64,000 nucleotides of DNA from an uncultured Paraglaciecola sp. (GTDB lineage: Bacteria > Pseudomonadota > Gammaproteobacteria > Enterobacterales > Alteromonadaceae). The notes below the pieces were generated by a model. It was not told the origin of the DNA. It searched no databases and saw only the letters and a program-made list of their open reading frames with translations. Made by a program: the position numbers and the translations under genes. Below, one piece after another: positions 28,400 through 38,454 of this stretch (position 1 is the stretch's first letter; every line of letters begins with the position of its first letter). The stretch is taken from NCBI RefSeq assembly GCF_937123705.1, contig NZ_CAKZKO010000031.1, forward strand, positions 1 through 64,000. Reading direction: 5' to 3'.

Positions 28400-28972
28400 T
28401 TAAAACTTACCTTGATGTAGCGGTAATTCAATCAACACCAACAAGGCTGCTTTGCCTCCCCATTCCTTTGGTGCTTGATGAAACCCCATTACTGCTGGGT
28501 GTTGAGTTAACCAGTTGGGGATTGCTTTTTTAAGAGCGTAAGTGCCTTTGCCGTGCATAATAGATACACAATACACATGTTGTTTTTGCGCTGCATGAAT
28601 CAGTGCGGCGAGTTCATGTTTGGCTTGTTCTTTATTTAAGCCGTGAAGATCGAGAATTAAATCCGGGGGATAATCACCGCGGCGTAGGCGTTTGACCTCG
28701 TGACTATCTGTATCGGGTTTGACATACTTTAGCGGTTGCTCGATATCAAAGTGGCCTTCAAAACCATCTGAAAACTCAAAAGCGGCTGCAGCTTGTTTTA
28801 TTTCAGCTAAATCATTATTTTTTTGCTTAAGTCCCGATTTCTGCTTGCTGGAAAAGCGCTGAGGCGGTATTTTGTCCTGCTTTATTGGCGCTATATCTTT
28901 GAACTCATTTTTGAATAGACAGGTTTCATCATTATCTATATGAGTTTTAGGGGGATGTGGCGTGATTTTCAT
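28400..28972 (-). CDS. smrB: Smr-domain protein SmrB
   Basis: 190 aa. The C-terminal Smr domain has LDLHGLNKEQAKHEL, then MHGKGTYALKKAIPNWLTQHP and HQAPKEWGGKAALLVLIE, closely following E. coli SmrB (YfcN). SmrB cleaves mRNA between collided ribosomes to start rescue. The N-terminal ~80 residues are charged and variable. It is divergent from prmB, with aroC next, the same neighbourhood as in E. coli. Confidence 0.93.
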   Translation of the reverse strand: MKITPHPPKTHIDNDETCLFKNEFKDIAPIKQDKIPPQRFSSKQKSGLKQKNNDLAEIKQAAAAFEFSDGFEGHFDIEQPLKYVKPDTDSHEVKRLRRGDYPPDLILDLHGLNKEQAKHELAALIHAAQKQHVYCVSIMHGKGTYALKKAIPNWLTQHPAVMGFHQAPKEWGGKAALLVLIELPLHQGKF

Positions 28973-29030
28973 TCATTACTGGTACATATTTACTTTGTAA
29001 TGAGCATAACAAAAATTGCTCGCGGAGAAT

Positions 29031-30026
29031 ATGTATTCAAGGTTTACCAACCTATTTTTATTAAGCGATAACATGAGCACAGATACTTTTTCAAGCCTAA
29101 ACGCCGACGATATAGCAGAAGACTTACACTCTATTTTGGATATGGTGCGATGGTCGGTAAGTTGTTTTAATCAAGCTGGATTGTTTTACGGTCATGGCAC
29201 CGATAATCCTTGGGATGAAGCGGTGAGCTTGGTTTTGCAACTATTACATTTGCACCAAGATTTGAGCTTGCAAGCGGGCGACCAACTGTTTCATAGCCGA
29301 TTAACTAAGGCTGAAAAAATACATATTATCGAAATCGTTAAGCGCCGTGCTCAAGAGCGTATTCCCGTACCTTATTTAACCAATCAAGCATGGTTTTGTA
29401 ATTTGCCATTTTTTGTCGATGAGCGTGTACTCATTCCACGTTCACCTTTTGCCGAACTTATTCGCAATCATTTCGAGGAATGGATAGGGGATAGCGAACC
29501 GCAACATATTTTGGATTTATGTACTGGCGGTGGCTGTATTGCCATTGCATTAGCCTATGCCTTTGAAGAAGCTCAAGTGGATGCTGTGGATATTAGTCAA
29601 GATGCCTTGGACGTTGCAGAAATCAACATCACCGAGCATGGTTTAAATCATCGAGTGTACCCTATCAAATCTGATTTGATGGGGGCATTGCAAGGCCAAC
29701 AGTATGATTTAATTGTTAGCAATCCCCCTTATGTGGATGCTGAAGATATGGACGACTTACCCGATGAGTTTCATCATGAGCCCGAATTAGCCTTGGCAGC
29801 GGGTACAGATGGACTGGATTTGGTGGACAATATTTTACGTCAAGCTCCTAGCCATTTAAGCGACAACGGCTGGTTGTTTGTTGAAGTGGGTAACAGTGAA
29901 GTGCATATGTATTCCCGTTATCCAGAATTGCCGATCCAATGGGTTGAGTTTGAAAACGGTGGACATGGGGTATTTGCTATAAGCAAGAACGATTTAGTTG
30001 AGTACTGGCGCTCAGTTGACCATTAG
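29031..30026 (+). CDS. prmB: Ribosomal protein L3 glutamine methyltransferase
   Basis: SAM-dependent methyltransferase that N5-methylates a glutamine of ribosomal protein L3. About 331 aa. The SAM-binding motif [18 protein letters not shown] and the catalytic SNPPYV are clear; [27 protein letters not shown] identifies PrmB rather than PrmC. I favour ATG 29031 because GGAG lies 5 nt upstream; ATG 29073, nearer the E. coli start, is an alternative. aroC follows 47 nt later. Confidence 0.95.
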   Translation: MYSRFTNLFLLSDNMSTDTFSSLNADDIAEDLHSILDMVRWSVSCFNQAGLFYGHGTDNPWDEAVSLVLQLLHLHQDLSLQAGDQLFHSRLTKAEKIHIIEIVKRRAQERIPVPYLTNQAWFCNLPFFVDERVLIPRSPFAELIRNHFEEWIGDSEPQHILDLCTGGGCIAIALAYAFEEAQVDAVDISQDALDVAEINITEHGLNHRVYPIKSDLMGALQGQQYDLIVSNPPYVDAEDMDDLPDEFHHEPELALAAGTDGLDLVDNILRQAPSHLSDNGWLFVEVGNSEVHMYSRYPELPIQWVEFENGGHGVFAISKNDLVEYWRSVDH

Positions 30027-30073
30027 ACTAATACCACACTAGTTAAGTATCACGAAAACAGGATTTTAAGATT

Positions 30074-31180
30074 ATGGCAGGAAATACCTTCGGTAAATTA
30101 TTCACAGTCACCACCTTTGGCGAAAGTCATGGTATTGCTATTGGTGGTATAGTCGACGGTTGCCCTCCAGGGTTAGCTATTTCAGAAGCTGACTTACAAG
30201 TTGATCTCGACAGACGTAAGCCGGGTACATCCCGTTACACCACAGCCAGACGTGAAGAAGACGAAGTGAAAATTTTATCCGGTGTGTTTGAAGGTAAAAC
30301 CACAGGCACCAGTATTGGTCTGCTTATCAACAATACCGATCAGCGCAGTAACGATTATTCTAAAATCAAAGATACTTTTCGCCCAGGTCATGCCGACTAT
30401 ACTTATCAGCAAAAATACGGGTTGCGAGATTATCGAGGTGGTGGCCGTTCTTCGGCCCGCGAAACCGCTATTCGAGTAGCAGCCGGTGGCGTGGCCAAAA
30501 AATACCTCAAACAACAGCATGGCATAGAAATCCATGGATATTTGTCGCAACTTGGGCCCATTAAAGTTGAACATATTGATTTTGATGTTATTAATACTAA
30601 TGCCTTCTTTTGCCCTGATGAGAGCAAAATAGATGGCCTTGATGCCTATATGCGAGAATTGAAAAAACAAGGTGATTCTATAGGTGCCAAGGTGTCTGTA
30701 GTAGCAACCAATATGCCGGTAGGATTAGGTGAGCCTATTTTTGACCGACTCGACGCCGACTTAGCCCACGCTATGATGGGTATTAACGCCGTTAAAGGTG
30801 TTGAAGTGGGGGATGGCTTTGCCACAGTCGAGCAAAAAGGTAGCGAACATCGCGACTCATTAACCCCTGAAGGTTTTACTTCAAACCGCTCGGGTGGTGT
30901 TTTAGGAGGTATATCAACGGGCCAAAATTTGGAAGTGCATATGGCGCTTAAACCCACTTCAAGTATTAGTGTTCCGGGCGAAACCATTGATATACATGGC
31001 AATACAACAGAGGTTATCACCAAGGGCAGACACGACCCTTGTGTGGGCATTAGAGCGGTGCCCATAGCTGAAGCCATGATGGCATTAGTGGTGATGGATC
31101 ATTTACTTAGGCATCGCGGTCAAAACGCTGACGTTAAAAGTACAACGCCAGATATCACTGCCAACGCCAATAAAAAATAG
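30074..31180 (+). CDS. aroC: Chorismate synthase
   Basis: Last step of the shikimate pathway: reduced-FMN-dependent elimination of phosphate from EPSP to give chorismate. 368 aa. All three family signatures are visible: [19 protein letters not shown], the [13 protein letters not shown] region with [14 protein letters not shown], and the C-terminal [17 protein letters not shown]. The start [10 protein letters not shown] is standard. The stop codon lies inside the left arm of its terminator. Confidence 0.98.
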   Translation: MAGNTFGKLFTVTTFGESHGIAIGGIVDGCPPGLAISEADLQVDLDRRKPGTSRYTTARREEDEVKILSGVFEGKTTGTSIGLLINNTDQRSNDYSKIKDTFRPGHADYTYQQKYGLRDYRGGGRSSARETAIRVAAGGVAKKYLKQQHGIEIHGYLSQLGPIKVEHIDFDVINTNAFFCPDESKIDGLDAYMRELKKQGDSIGAKVSVVATNMPVGLGEPIFDRLDADLAHAMMGINAVKGVEVGDGFATVEQKGSEHRDSLTPEGFTSNRSGGVLGGISTGQNLEVHMALKPTSSISVPGETIDIHGNTTEVITKGRHDPCVGIRAVPIAEAMMALVVMDHLLRHRGQNADVKSTTPDITANANKK

Positions 31181-31200
31181 GTCATTTGACCTATTTTTTA
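31173..31200 (+). terminator. Terminator overlapping the aroC stop
   Basis: AAAAATAGGTC (31173-31183), loop ATTT, GACCTATTTTT (31188-31198), continuing T-rich. The aroC stop codon TAG is in the stem. Confidence 0.88.
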
Positions 31201-31235
31201 TATTTTTATAACCTTCAAAAGATTAGTTAAACTCA

Positions 31236-32399
31236 TTGCCTAAATCAGCATTTTCAAATTCAAACCTCATTCTTCTGGCCGTCACCTATTTATTCTATTT
31301 TGGGCAGTTTGGGGCGTTTTTGCCGTATCTAGGGGTGTTTCTCGATGGTAGAGGGTTTACATCCAAGGAAATAGGAGAGCTATTCGCACTCATTGCTATT
31401 GCAAGGATCGCAGGCCCCAATTTGTGGGCAATGTTGGCTGATAAAACAGGTAATGGCCTACAAATATTACAACTTGGGGCTTTTCTCACTTTCGTTACTT
31501 TTTGTCTGGTTTTTTTTGTAGAAGGCTTTTGGGCGATCACCTTGAGCTTTGCACTAATGATGATGTTTTGGACCGCAATTTTGCCGCAAATGGAAGGCCT
31601 GACTTTAAAGTGCGTGTATGGACATGCCAGTCGTTATGGTCGAATAAGATTATGGGGTAGCGTTGGGTATATTTTGTTTGCCGTATTTAGCGGTAAGATG
31701 CTTGACGTTTTTTCTAGCGAAGCGCCCATTTATATTTGTGTTGTTGTGTTATTTTGCCTATTTGTGGTGACTTTACTTCTTAAACAACCCACCAGTAATG
31801 CCAATAGCCAACTGCAGCAAGGGTCCATTTGGCATAAAATTAATTCTCCTGTGTTTTATGGCTTCTTACTATCAGCGTTATTGTTGCAATTGAGTTTTGG
31901 TGCCTATTACGGCTTTTTCGCATTGTATGTGGTGGATTTAGGCTATAGCGGTCAAGCCACCGGATGGCTAATGGCTCTAGGGGTTTTGGCAGAAGTTGTA
32001 ATCTTCCTGTATGCGGGTAAGTTGATAAAAGTGTTTGGGGTAAAATGGGTATTAGTTATCAGTATTTTACTGACTGCATTACGCTGGTATTTGTTGGGCG
32101 TCGCAGCCAGTATTCCCATAATCTTAATTTTCAGCCAAGGGTTACATGCATTTAGTTTTGCTATGACTCACGCGGCTTCAATGCATTTCATTCATCATTA
32201 TTTTGGTGACAAATTTCAAAGCCAAGGGCAGGCGATCTATATCAGTGCTGGCTTTGGTATCGGAGGCTCCATTGGAGGTTACGGAGCAGGATATTTTTGG
32301 CAACAAGGGCAGGGCGCCGAACTCACCTTTACTTTGGCTGCGCTAACGGCAGTTTGTTCGGCAATGAGCTTATTATTTATTTCCTCAAAACGCATGTAA
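31236..32399 (+). CDS. MFS transporter, HcaT/PPP-like family
   Basis: 387 aa with about 12 hydrophobic segments. It resembles the 3-phenylpropionate transporter-like group: YLFYFGQFGAFLPYLGVFLDGRGFTSKEIG at the N-terminus (first 20 residues diagnostic), then GRIRLWGSVGYILFAVFSG, and HAASMHFIHHYFGDKFQSQGQA in the second half. The start is TTG 31236; no ATG fits before the first helix. The substrate is unknown; the family name reflects similarity only, and there is no phenylpropionate pathway nearby. Confidence 0.85.
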   Translation: MPKSAFSNSNLILLAVTYLFYFGQFGAFLPYLGVFLDGRGFTSKEIGELFALIAIARIAGPNLWAMLADKTGNGLQILQLGAFLTFVTFCLVFFVEGFWAITLSFALMMMFWTAILPQMEGLTLKCVYGHASRYGRIRLWGSVGYILFAVFSGKMLDVFSSEAPIYICVVVLFCLFVVTLLLKQPTSNANSQLQQGSIWHKINSPVFYGFLLSALLLQLSFGAYYGFFALYVVDLGYSGQATGWLMALGVLAEVVIFLYAGKLIKVFGVKWVLVISILLTALRWYLLGVAASIPIILIFSQGLHAFSFAMTHAASMHFIHHYFGDKFQSQGQAIYISAGFGIGGSIGGYGAGYFWQQGQGAELTFTLAALTAVCSAMSLLFISSKRM

Positions 32400-32418
32400 C
32401 ATCATTTGATTGGATTAT

Positions 32419-32439
32419 AAGAAGATGGTCTCTTCTTTT
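32419..32439 (+). terminator. Terminator after MFS gene
   Basis: AAGAAGA (32419-32425), loop TGGTC, TCTTCTT (32431-32437), then TT. A 7-bp stem, 20 nt past the stop. Confidence 0.6.
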
Positions 32440-32521
32440 AGCCATTTAAAACCATCCAATATTTACGACTAACTTATTGAAACAACAAGCCTTGTTCATC
32501 GGTTATTATTAATAATAATTG

Positions 32522-32549
32522 TTGACCTGATGCGTTTAAGATATATACT
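32522..32549 (+). promoter_or_regulatory. Promoter of the cold-shock gene
   Basis: TTGACC (32522-32527) and TATACT (32544-32549) with a 16-nt spacer form a good sigma-70 promoter. It would give an untranslated leader of roughly 150 nt before ATG 32705, as expected for csp genes whose leaders control translation in the cold. Confidence 0.65.
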
Positions 32550-32704
32550 ACTTGCGCTTGAAAGTAAGTTTGATATTTATGTACATTGTTTCGACGTTCC
32601 ATTTGTAGCACCGGTCTCGTAGCTCATAAGTAATTGCAACACACTTCAGCACAACTAACGTCTCCCAGGAGACACAATTACTCTTGAAAAATATAGGAAA
32701 GACT

Positions 32705-32911
32705 ATGTCTGCAACTACTGGTACAGTAAAATGGTTTAACGAAGCAAAAGGTTTCGGTTTCATTCAACAAGAAAACGGCCCTGATGTTTTCGCTCACTTC
32801 CGTGCTATCACAGGTACTGGCTTTAAAACTTTGGCCGAAGGTCAAAAAGTTGAGTTCACTGTAACTCAAGGCCAAAAAGGTCCTCAAGCTGAGAACATCG
32901 TAGTACTTTAA
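32705..32911 (+). CDS. Cold-shock protein, CspA family
   Basis: 68 aa single cold-shock (OB-fold) domain that binds RNA and single-stranded DNA. RNP1 is KGFGFI and RNP2 is VFAHF (usually VFVHF); the start [18 protein letters not shown] is typical. ATG 32705 follows TAGGAAAG; the frame extends to 32684 but those residues are not family-like. A long leader and a very strong terminator surround it. It probably chaperones RNA at low temperature. Confidence 0.96.
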   Translation: MSATTGTVKWFNEAKGFGFIQQENGPDVFAHFRAITGTGFKTLAEGQKVEFTVTQGQKGPQAENIVVL

Positions 32912-32940
32912 TTATCACATAATTAAAATTCTATAAGAAA

Positions 32941-32969
32941 AAGCAAACCCTAGGGTTTGCTTTTTTTTT
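32941..32969 (+). terminator. Terminator of the cold-shock gene
   Basis: AAGCAAACCCT (32941-32951) and AGGGTTTGCTT (32952-32962) make a perfect 22-bp palindrome followed by a run of T to 32969. Confidence 0.95.
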
Positions 32970-33045
32970 GGAAAAAATAAAGGGCAGTAAGGTGCGATAA
33001 GTAAGTTTGTACCATCTCAAAGATGGTGGGATCTATTAAGGATGA

Positions 33046-33327
33046 CACTGCCCTCCATGGCCGGTTTCACATAGAATCCCTTCTATGCGACCTACTTTTT
33101 TTCAACAGCCAAAAAAAGTAGGCAAAAAAGGCCGCTCGACCCAATGCTCTTCTTCCAATTATTCGGCAAATTTAGCGGGTCGTTTGCACTTGCTCCCTGC
33201 AATGGCAAACTCAATTTGCATCCATGCAAATTGCCCCACTAAATTCACCTAATAATCGGCGAGCCTTCATTCGAGGGTAAATTAAGAGCATCGGCTTTGC
33301 CGATAAAGCTTTGTTTTCTTTGGTGGC
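33046..33327. repeat. Mosaic intergenic repeat, copy B (inverted)
   Basis: Reverse complement of the 1-283 repeat: same flanking blocks, same CTACTTTTTTT hairpin, and the same outer AATTTAG / CTAAATT closure of the core (33168-33245), but a different core interior. No gene is present in 32970-33723. Confidence 0.85.
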
Positions 33328-33359
33328 TCCGCCACTGCCTTTTCGCCTTTAAAGTTTCA

Positions 33360-33660
33360 GCTAAAAATGGCTTATTCTAGGGGCAAATGGCAGGGATGCC
33401 ATTTGAGTGGAGTTTGAATGGACACATTCGGAACGACCCTAGAATAAGTCATTTTTAGCGGTGAAGAACTTTATTAGCGGCGGCATTTTTCTGGGTACTC
33501 TATTTTTTGCTGTTGAAAAAAGAGTACCTGGCTCGAAGGGAATCGAGTCAAAATCAGGCAAGCGACCGCCATGGATGGCGGAAGGTAGAATAACGCAGGA
33601 GCAGTTATCGAGATGCCTGTAAGCGTCAGCGCATACTTTTTATGCCCTAGCACTTACAGG
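33360..33660. repeat. Additional mosaic-repeat modules
   Basis: Contains a stem-loop closed by GGCTTATTCTAGGG (near 33369) and CCCTAGAATAAGTC (near 33438), a hairpin of two GTACTCT(A/T)TTTT-type arms around 33495-33530, and 33582-33650, which matches the reverse complement of 288-358. The layout is analogous to copy A, but the modules are arranged differently. Confidence 0.7.
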
Positions 33661-33723
33661 CATCGATGGCAGGCTTCACTATTAATAAGAAAATAAACTT
33701 ACTCGTAACTCGTTACTCATAGC

Positions 33724-34731
33724 TTATTCCGTTAACTCACCTCGTAAATTTGCAATAAGTTGCTGTTTGATTTGCTTAGAGGGGAGGTCTTTGCTGAGTA
33801 GATAGTGTAATTTGGCGAGGGCCGCTTCTGGGGTCATGTCTTGTCCCGACACTACGCCGACTTCTTGTAAAACATGGCCGTTGGCATAACCGCTCATATT
33901 CACTTTACCCCGTACACATTGGGTGCAATTGAGTACAATAATGCCTTGTTGATCTGCGATAGATAATTGCTGCAATAACTGGGCATTTTGAGGAGCGTTA
34001 CCTACTCCAAAACTGAGTAAAATCAGCGCTTTAACGGGCTGTTGTAAGGTGTTTTTAATTACATCGGTGCTAATGCCAGGGTACAAGGTCACAATACCGA
34101 TTGGCTGGGATTTAATGGGACTTACGTGCATGTTCTTATTTGTGTCGATGCCCAGCAAATCTTTTTTCACCTCGATATTAATGCCGGCTTTAAGTAATGC
34201 GGGGAAATTTGGTGAATCAAAAGCATTAAAGCCATCAGCATCCATTTTTCGGCTGCGATTGCCTCTAAATAGCTGATTGTTAAAAAATAAGCTGACCTCT
34301 GCAATAGGGTAATTCGCTGCGATATATAAGGCATTGAGTAGATTGACTTGTCCGTCAGAACGCAATTGTGCGAGGGGAATTTGTGAGCCAGTGACAATCA
34401 CGGGCTTGCCCAACTCTTCTAGCATAAACGACAAGGCTGAGGCGGTATAAGCCATAGTATCGGTGCCATGTAGAATAATAAACCCATCATACTGCTGGTA
34501 GTTTTGTTGAATATCGTCGGCAATTTGTTGCCAATCGGCAGGGCTCATATCGGAAGAATCAATCAGGTTTGCGTATTCGTGAATAGTAAATTCGGGCATT
34601 TCGCTACGATGAAACTCAGGCATTTTGGCGAGTGTTTCCGTTAAAAAGCCCGCTGCAGGAACAAAACCTTGAGATGAAGGGCGCATACCAATTGTACCGC
34701 CTGTGTATGCAACATAAATGTGTTTTTTCAT
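33724..34731 (-). CDS. ansA: L-asparaginase, type I (cytoplasmic)
   Basis: Hydrolyses asparagine to aspartate and ammonia. About 335 aa, no signal peptide, as in E. coli AnsA. Visible: YVAYTGGTIGMRPS with the catalytic threonine, and the second active-site motif LHGTDTMAYTASALSFML near residue 90. I start at 34731 (MKKHIYVAYTGG) by comparison with E. coli; ATG 34746 and GTG 34770 are in frame and possible. Divergent from the M24 peptidase gene. Confidence 0.95.
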   Translation of the reverse strand: MKKHIYVAYTGGTIGMRPSSQGFVPAAGFLTETLAKMPEFHRSEMPEFTIHEYANLIDSSDMSPADWQQIADDIQQNYQQYDGFIILHGTDTMAYTASALSFMLEELGKPVIVTGSQIPLAQLRSDGQVNLLNALYIAANYPIAEVSLFFNNQLFRGNRSRKMDADGFNAFDSPNFPALLKAGINIEVKKDLLGIDTNKNMHVSPIKSQPIGIVTLYPGISTDVIKNTLQQPVKALILLSFGVGNAPQNAQLLQQLSIADQQGIIVLNCTQCVRGKVNMSGYANGHVLQEVGVVSGQDMTPEAALAKLHYLLSKDLPSKQIKQQLIANLRGELTE

Positions 34732-34869
34732 ATAATCGGCAATCATGTTTCTGATGATTATTATTTTCACTCACTTTAACGCTTGTGCTCGAAATTAACC
34801 AATAATTCCATTAAGTTAGAGGTAGAAAGATTGAGTTTCAAAGATACTTTAAAAAGGTGAGTGACGGTA

Positions 34870-36198
34870 ATGAAAAGATGGATAGTGGGATTTATGTTAA
34901 TCACAGGCTGTGCGAATAGTGTTGCACAGCCTAAAGTGCTGCCGATGCGCGAACAAGCGCAGCTTATTAATCAAATATTGGATGACAGGTTACAAAACTT
35001 ATTACCTGATTTGATGCGCCGCGAAGGTATCGATATGTGGGTGCTGATCTCACGTGAGTACAATGAAGATCCTATTCTTAAAACTATGTTGCCAGCAAAC
35101 TGGTTATCTGCTCGCCGGCGTACGATATTAGTATTGTTTGATCCAGGTGAGGGCCAGACAATTCAGCGTTTAGCCGTAGCGCGTTATGCAGTCGATAGCT
35201 TATTTAGAAAGTCTTGGGATAAAGAAAAGCAACCTAATCAATGGGATAGTTTGGTTAAATTAATAAAACAGAAACAACCCAAGAAAGTCGCGGTTAATAA
35301 ATCCGAACATTTTGCGCTGGCAGACGGCATAACCGCCACTGAATACGCAGAATTTAGTCAGGCATTATCGAAGCAATCCAATACGCAATTGGTGTCATCA
35401 GAAAAACTGGCTATTGCATGGCTCGAAACCCGCAGCAAAATGGAAATGCAAGTGTACCCCGATTTAATTGCCTTAGGTCATCAGGTCATTGCAGAAGCTT
35501 TTTCAAATCAAGTGATTCAGCCGGGCCTAACCACCACCGATGATGTGGTGTGGTGGTTGCGTGAAAAAGTATTGGATTTGAGATTACAAACTTGGTTTCA
35601 TCCCACTGTGTCGTTGCAACGCTCAAGTCTCGAAAAATTCGATCATGTGAAAGCTTTTAGCAAACGTCCTAAGGCGCAAATTATTATGCCAGGTGATTTG
35701 TTACATATGGATTTCGGTTTGACTTATTTGCGCCTTAACTCCGATCAGCAACAACATGCTTATGTGCTTAAAAAAGGTGAAACCGATGCCCCTGACTATC
35801 TAAAAAAAGCCTTAGCCAATGCCAATCGCTTGCAAGATATTTTTACCGCCAACTTTAAACAAGGGCGTACAGGTAATGAAGTGTTAAAAATGTCACGACA
35901 GCAAGCTATAGAAGAAGAGATTAAACCTTCGATTTATACCCATCCAATTGGTTATCATGGTCATGCTGCAGGTACTACATTAGGCATGTGGGATTCTCAA
36001 GGTGGTGTGCCGGTGCAAGGTGATTACCCGTTACATCTCGATACTGCCTATTCTATTGAACTCAACGCTGCGACTTTTATTCCACAATGGAACAAAGAAA
36101 TTCGTATTATGCTGGAAGAAGAAGCCTTCTTTGATACATCAGGTGTTACATACTTAGATGGTCGTCAAACCCAATTTCACTTAATCAAACCAGAATAA
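34870..36198 (+). CDS. M24 family metallopeptidase lipoprotein (Xaa-Pro peptidase-like)
   Basis: 442 aa. A short signal peptide ends in LITGC, a lipobox, so it is an exported lipoprotein. The creatinase N-terminal domain is followed by the pita-bread domain, with probable ligands in LLHMDFGLTYL, HPIGYHGHAAGTTLG, SIELNA and MLEEEAF. AAGGTGAG precedes ATG 34870; a GTG at 34861 overlaps it. It is followed 10 nt later by a DUF885 gene, suggesting a peptide-degrading operon in the envelope. Confidence 0.88.
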   Translation: MKRWIVGFMLITGCANSVAQPKVLPMREQAQLINQILDDRLQNLLPDLMRREGIDMWVLISREYNEDPILKTMLPANWLSARRRTILVLFDPGEGQTIQRLAVARYAVDSLFRKSWDKEKQPNQWDSLVKLIKQKQPKKVAVNKSEHFALADGITATEYAEFSQALSKQSNTQLVSSEKLAIAWLETRSKMEMQVYPDLIALGHQVIAEAFSNQVIQPGLTTTDDVVWWLREKVLDLRLQTWFHPTVSLQRSSLEKFDHVKAFSKRPKAQIIMPGDLLHMDFGLTYLRLNSDQQQHAYVLKKGETDAPDYLKKALANANRLQDIFTANFKQGRTGNEVLKMSRQQAIEEEIKPSIYTHPIGYHGHAAGTTLGMWDSQGGVPVQGDYPLHLDTAYSIELNAATFIPQWNKEIRIMLEEEAFFDTSGVTYLDGRQTQFHLIKPE

Positions 36199-36208
36199 AG
36201 AGATTTAC

Positions 36209-38032
36209 ATGAATAAAAAACATCTTGGCCTTGCTGTGGCTTTTTCACTGGGATTAGTCGCCTGTGGTCAGCCAAATACAGTACAAAGTCAAAAAGTAGA
36301 CAACGGCAGTGTGATAGTAAGCGAATCTGAGTCTGACAAAGCCAATGCGCTGTTTCAAACCTATTTTGATGAAAGCATGCAGATGAACCCTATTGCTGCA
36401 ACCTACGTAGGTATAAGTGATTACAATGACCGCTTTAGCCCACCTATTAATCAACAAAACCTTGCTGAGTCTTTGGCGTTTGAAAAACAGTATTTGGCCA
36501 AAATACAAGCCATTGATGCAAGAGCGTTAACTGGGCAAGATTTGTTAAGTTACCAGATATTCCTACAAGATCGAAAAATGGCGATTAAAGGTGCGCAATT
36601 TCCAGGTCACTTGATGCCAATTCATCAAATGGGTGGCGCCCATACCTATTTTGCCACTTTAGGTTCGGGTAAAAGTGCTCAGCCATTTAACACCGCTAAA
36701 GATTACCGTAACTTTATCAGTCGAGCACAAGGCTTTGCCACTTATATGGATAGCGCCATAGTTGCCATGCAAGAGGGCATACAAAAGTCTATTGTGCTTC
36801 CAAAGCCTTTGATCGCAAAAGTGTTGCCACAGTTGCAAGTGCATTTGCTCGAAGATGTCACTCAAAGTGTCTTTTATGGACCTTTAGTGATGCTAAAGGA
36901 AAATGCCAACATAACAGATGCTGACAAAACGCAGATCACCCAAGATTACGCTGCCACAATAAAAAACGTGATTATTCCGGCTTATGCTCGTGTTCACCAG
37001 TTTATGCAAGATACTTACTTAGCAAAAGGCAGAGATACCTTTGGTTTAAACGACTTGCCAAATGGTAACGCTTGGTATGAATATCGTATCGAAACCAATA
37101 CGACTTTGCCGTTAACGGCACAAGATATTCATACTTTTGGTCAACAAGAAGTCGCGCGTATTTTAGCGGAAATGACCAAGGTGAAACAGACAGTTGAGTT
37201 TGCAGGTGATTTACCAGCGTTTTTCGAATTTTTACGTACCGACCCACAATTTTTCTTCGAATCTGAGCAAGCCTTAATTGACGGTTATACCCAAGTCAAA
37301 CAAAAAATTGATAGCCGTGTGCCTATGTTGTTTGAGGTGTTTCCTAAGGCCGACTACGAAGTGCGCGCAGTAGAAGCGTTTCGCGCAGCATCATCGGCTG
37401 GTGCCAGTTATCAGAGTCCTGCACCCGATGGTTCAAGGCCGGGTATATTTTATATCAATGCATTTAACTTAAAAGCTCAACCAAAATACTTAATGGAAAC
37501 CTTAAGTATTCACGAAGCCGCACCGGGTCATCACTTCCAAATTGCCATTCAACAAGAAGTAGAAAGCCTGCCAGATTTTCGTAAATTTGGTGGCTACACA
37601 GTATTTGCCGAAGGCTGGGCCTTGTACGCCGAAAGTTTAGGCAAAGAAATGGGCTTATTTACCGACCCTTACATGTGGTACGGCCGTTTATCTGATGAAC
37701 AACTACGGGCGATGCGTTTAGTGGTGGATACTGGCTTACATGCGTTTGGCTGGACACGGCAACAAGCGATTGATTTTATGGTAGACAACTCGTCTCTTGC
37801 CCTAACCGATATCGAGGCCGAAGTAGAACGTTATATTGCTATTGGCGGCCAAGCGGTGAGTTACAAAGTAGGGCAACGGCATATTAGGATGCTGAGAAAC
37901 AAAGCGCAGCAGAGTCTTGGCGATAAGTTTGATGTGAAAAAATTCCATACCCAAGTGTTAGTCGATGGTGCCTTGCCCATGCCCATTTTAGAAGCAAAAA
38001 TAGATAAGTGGATTGAACAACAGAAGCGTTAA
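36209..38032 (+). CDS. DUF885 family lipoprotein (putative metallopeptidase)
   Basis: 607 aa. The signal peptide ends in SLGLVAC, a lipobox-like site. The family motif SIHEAAPGHHFQIAIQQE near residue 430 contains HExxxGHH, expected to bind zinc, followed by FAEGWALYAESLGKEMG. DUF885 proteins are thought to be exported peptidases. It is tightly linked to the M24 gene upstream. A hairpin with arms TAGGAAGC (38041-38048) and GCTTCCTA (38065-38072) follows the stop and may terminate transcription. Confidence 0.88.
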   Translation: MNKKHLGLAVAFSLGLVACGQPNTVQSQKVDNGSVIVSESESDKANALFQTYFDESMQMNPIAATYVGISDYNDRFSPPINQQNLAESLAFEKQYLAKIQAIDARALTGQDLLSYQIFLQDRKMAIKGAQFPGHLMPIHQMGGAHTYFATLGSGKSAQPFNTAKDYRNFISRAQGFATYMDSAIVAMQEGIQKSIVLPKPLIAKVLPQLQVHLLEDVTQSVFYGPLVMLKENANITDADKTQITQDYAATIKNVIIPAYARVHQFMQDTYLAKGRDTFGLNDLPNGNAWYEYRIETNTTLPLTAQDIHTFGQQEVARILAEMTKVKQTVEFAGDLPAFFEFLRTDPQFFFESEQALIDGYTQVKQKIDSRVPMLFEVFPKADYEVRAVEAFRAASSAGASYQSPAPDGSRPGIFYINAFNLKAQPKYLMETLSIHEAAPGHHFQIAIQQEVESLPDFRKFGGYTVFAEGWALYAESLGKEMGLFTDPYMWYGRLSDEQLRAMRLVVDTGLHAFGWTRQQAIDFMVDNSSLALTDIEAEVERYIAIGGQAVSYKVGQRHIRMLRNKAQQSLGDKFDVKKFHTQVLVDGALPMPILEAKIDKWIEQQKR

Positions 38033-38148
38033 CTTGAGGGTAGGAAGCTGAACTCGGATGTTAGGCTTCCTAGCTTGAATAGATTTTTCATAGACTGCAA
38101 TTAAGCGATTTGCAGAAATTGAGACTCAGTTACCTGTATGACAACTCC

Positions 38149-38209
38149 AGCGCCAAAGCCGACATTGGCGATGTAAATTCAAGCTGAATTTTGACTGTTG
38201 TTTTGTGCC
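38149..38209 (+). repeat. 61-bp direct repeat, left copy
   Basis: AGCGCCAAAGCCGACATTGG and onward to TTTTGTGCC. 56 of 61 positions match 45524-45584 in the same orientation. It carries a GCGCCAA / TTGGCG stem. The two copies bracket the integron island. Shorter matches to its first 13 bases occur near 40139 and 44738. Confidence 0.8.
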
Positions 38210-38454
38210 GTAGCCAGATCGTCGAAATCCTGTTGCTGAACGATCCCATCATACGTAAAGCGGACAATTGGTTTTAAGTAGAATTTGATAAAACGAACGA
38301 TAAAAACGAACGTTTTGCTGACAGTCACCTTTGGTGTTCCTAACGTTGGATAATGAAAGCTCTAGACCGTTCCTTCAAAAATTTAGAAACGTCCATGGGT
38401 TTGAACAAAAGTGTGATAATCTGTAATCGATGCAACGTAAACAAGGAAACGTTA

